Assembly (NCBI RefSeq): GCF_003860345.1
Contig: NZ_CP034179.1
Span: 3,270,001-3,334,000, forward strand
Source of the DNA: Caenibius tardaugens NBRC 16725
Lineage (GTDB): Bacteria; Pseudomonadota; Alphaproteobacteria; Sphingomonadales; Sphingomonadaceae
Direction: 5' to 3'
DNA: 64,000 bases
The translations under genes and the position numbers were made by a program. The notes under the pieces were generated by a model. It was not told the DNA's origin. It ran no database searches and was given only the letters and a program-made list of their open reading frames with translations. Below, piece by piece: positions 63,414 to 64,000 of the stretch. How positions within the stretch are numbered: the first letter of the stretch is position 1; each line of letters opens with the position of its first letter.

Positions 63414-64000
63414 CTATTCAACATAGTGGGCGGTGGTCTTCGCACGTACTTCCTCTTTCGTCACCCCGGGCGCAAGCTCGATCAGGCGGAAAGGGCTGGC
63501 ATGATCGGGGCGCTGGAAGACGCAAAGGTCGCTCACGATCATGTCGATCACATTACGACCTGTCAGCGGCAAAGTGCATTCGGGGATGAATTTGGGCACA
63601 CCATCCTTGGAGGTGTGTTCCATCACCACGATGATTTTCTTCACGCCGGCGACCAGATCCATCGCGCCGCCCATGCCCTTGATCATCTTGCCTGGAATCA
63701 TCCAGTTGGCGATATCGCCCTTTTCGGACACTTCCATCGCACCCAGCACGGTCAGGTCGATATGGCCGCCCCGGATCATGGCAAAGCTTTGTGCGCTGTC
63801 GAAATAGGCGCTGTGGGCCAATTCGCTAATCGTCTGTTTGCCTGCATTGATCAGATCGGCATCTTCTTCGCCTTCATAAGGGAAGGGGCCGATGCCCAGC
63901 ATGCCATTTTCGGATTGCAGCGTGACCTCTATGCCCGTTGGAACATGATTTGCCACCAGTGTCGGGATGCCAATGCCGAGATTGACGTAGTATCCGTCCT
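63414..64000 (-). CDS. scoB: 3-oxoacid CoA-transferase subunit B (5' end outside window)
   Basis: The frame stays open to the right edge, reading [20 protein letters not shown] there, so the gene enters from outside on the minus strand. The catalytic Glu lies in [11 protein letters not shown]. The rest ([38 protein letters not shown]) is typical of SCOT/AtoA beta subunits, which transfer CoA from succinyl-CoA to acetoacetate or 3-oxoadipate. The A subunit is expected just outside. The first Val codon GTG at 63956 is internal, not the start. Confidence 0.92.
   Translation of the reverse strand, partial: DGYYVNLGIGIPTLVANHVPTGIEVTLQSENGMLGIGPFPYEGEEDADLINAGKQTISELAHSAYFDSAQSFAMIRGGHIDLTVLGAMEVSEKGDIANWMIPGKMIKGMGGAMDLVAGVKKIIVVMEHTSKDGVPKFIPECTLPLTGRNVIDMIVSDLCVFQRPDHASPFRLIELAPGVTKEEVRAKTTAHYVE

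Overview
The window is about 64 kb of a high-GC alphaproteobacterial chromosome, almost certainly from the Sphingomonadales (Novosphingobium/Sphingobium-like). The basis is gene order, protein character, many Sphingomonas-style TonB-dependent receptors, and the rpsB-to-fabZ cell-envelope locus lacking every lpx (lipid A) gene that normally sits in it. That absence fits the glycosphingolipid-based, LPS-free outer membrane of sphingomonads. No insertion sequence, phage or CRISPR array was seen.

Region 1 (1-26.7 kb) is core genome. It holds rpsB(partial)-tsf, pyrH-frr-uppS-cdsA-dxr-rseP-bamA-skp-fabZ, rpmE, a prolyl-hydroxylase-like gene, tRNA-His, a tightly overlapping ccmCDEFGHI cytochrome c maturation operon and kup. 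On the minus strand follow dapF-mtaB-ftsY-ispZ and a PuuD-like membrane gene, then a frameshifted GGDEF-EAL gene, a 2-oxoglutarate oxygenase and an EVE-domain gene.

Region 2 (26.7-40.4 kb) is accessory catabolism of amines or amino alcohols. It has an acetylpolyamine-amidohydrolase-like gene, a TonB receptor, two AraC-type regulators, a DAO-family FAD oxidoreductase, a RidA protein and an ornithine-cyclodeaminase-like protein. A second operon encodes a 34-codon small ORF, a class III PLP enzyme, an APH-fold kinase and an APC permease. An SDR gene is divergent from it. Two intergenic regions carry direct repeats spaced exactly 21 bp, the expected geometry for AraC-family operators.

Region 3 (40.4-51.1 kb) is an indole-3-acetic acid (auxin) catabolism locus. 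It contains a MarR regulator (IacR-like), an aldehyde dehydrogenase, a TonB receptor and an operon iacH-iacA-iacB-iacI-iacC-iacD-iacE. Closely related 12-bp palindromes (consensus KTGAMTATTCAM) sit at the predicted -35 regions of the aldehyde dehydrogenase, TonB receptor and iacH promoters. They suggest one MarR regulon that covers uptake, aldehyde oxidation, amide hydrolysis and ring attack. The ferredoxin/reductase (iacF) and flavin reductase (iacG) are not in the window.

Region 4 (51.1-64 kb) returns to mostly core genes: an LplT-like transporter, pgsA, oxyR-rnd, aspS, acpP-fabF-mltG, a 2H phosphoesterase and tRNA-Met(CAT). These are followed by a zinc alcohol dehydrogenase, a Qnr-like pentapeptide protein, glutathione peroxidase and the edge-truncated beta subunit of a 3-oxoacid CoA-transferase.
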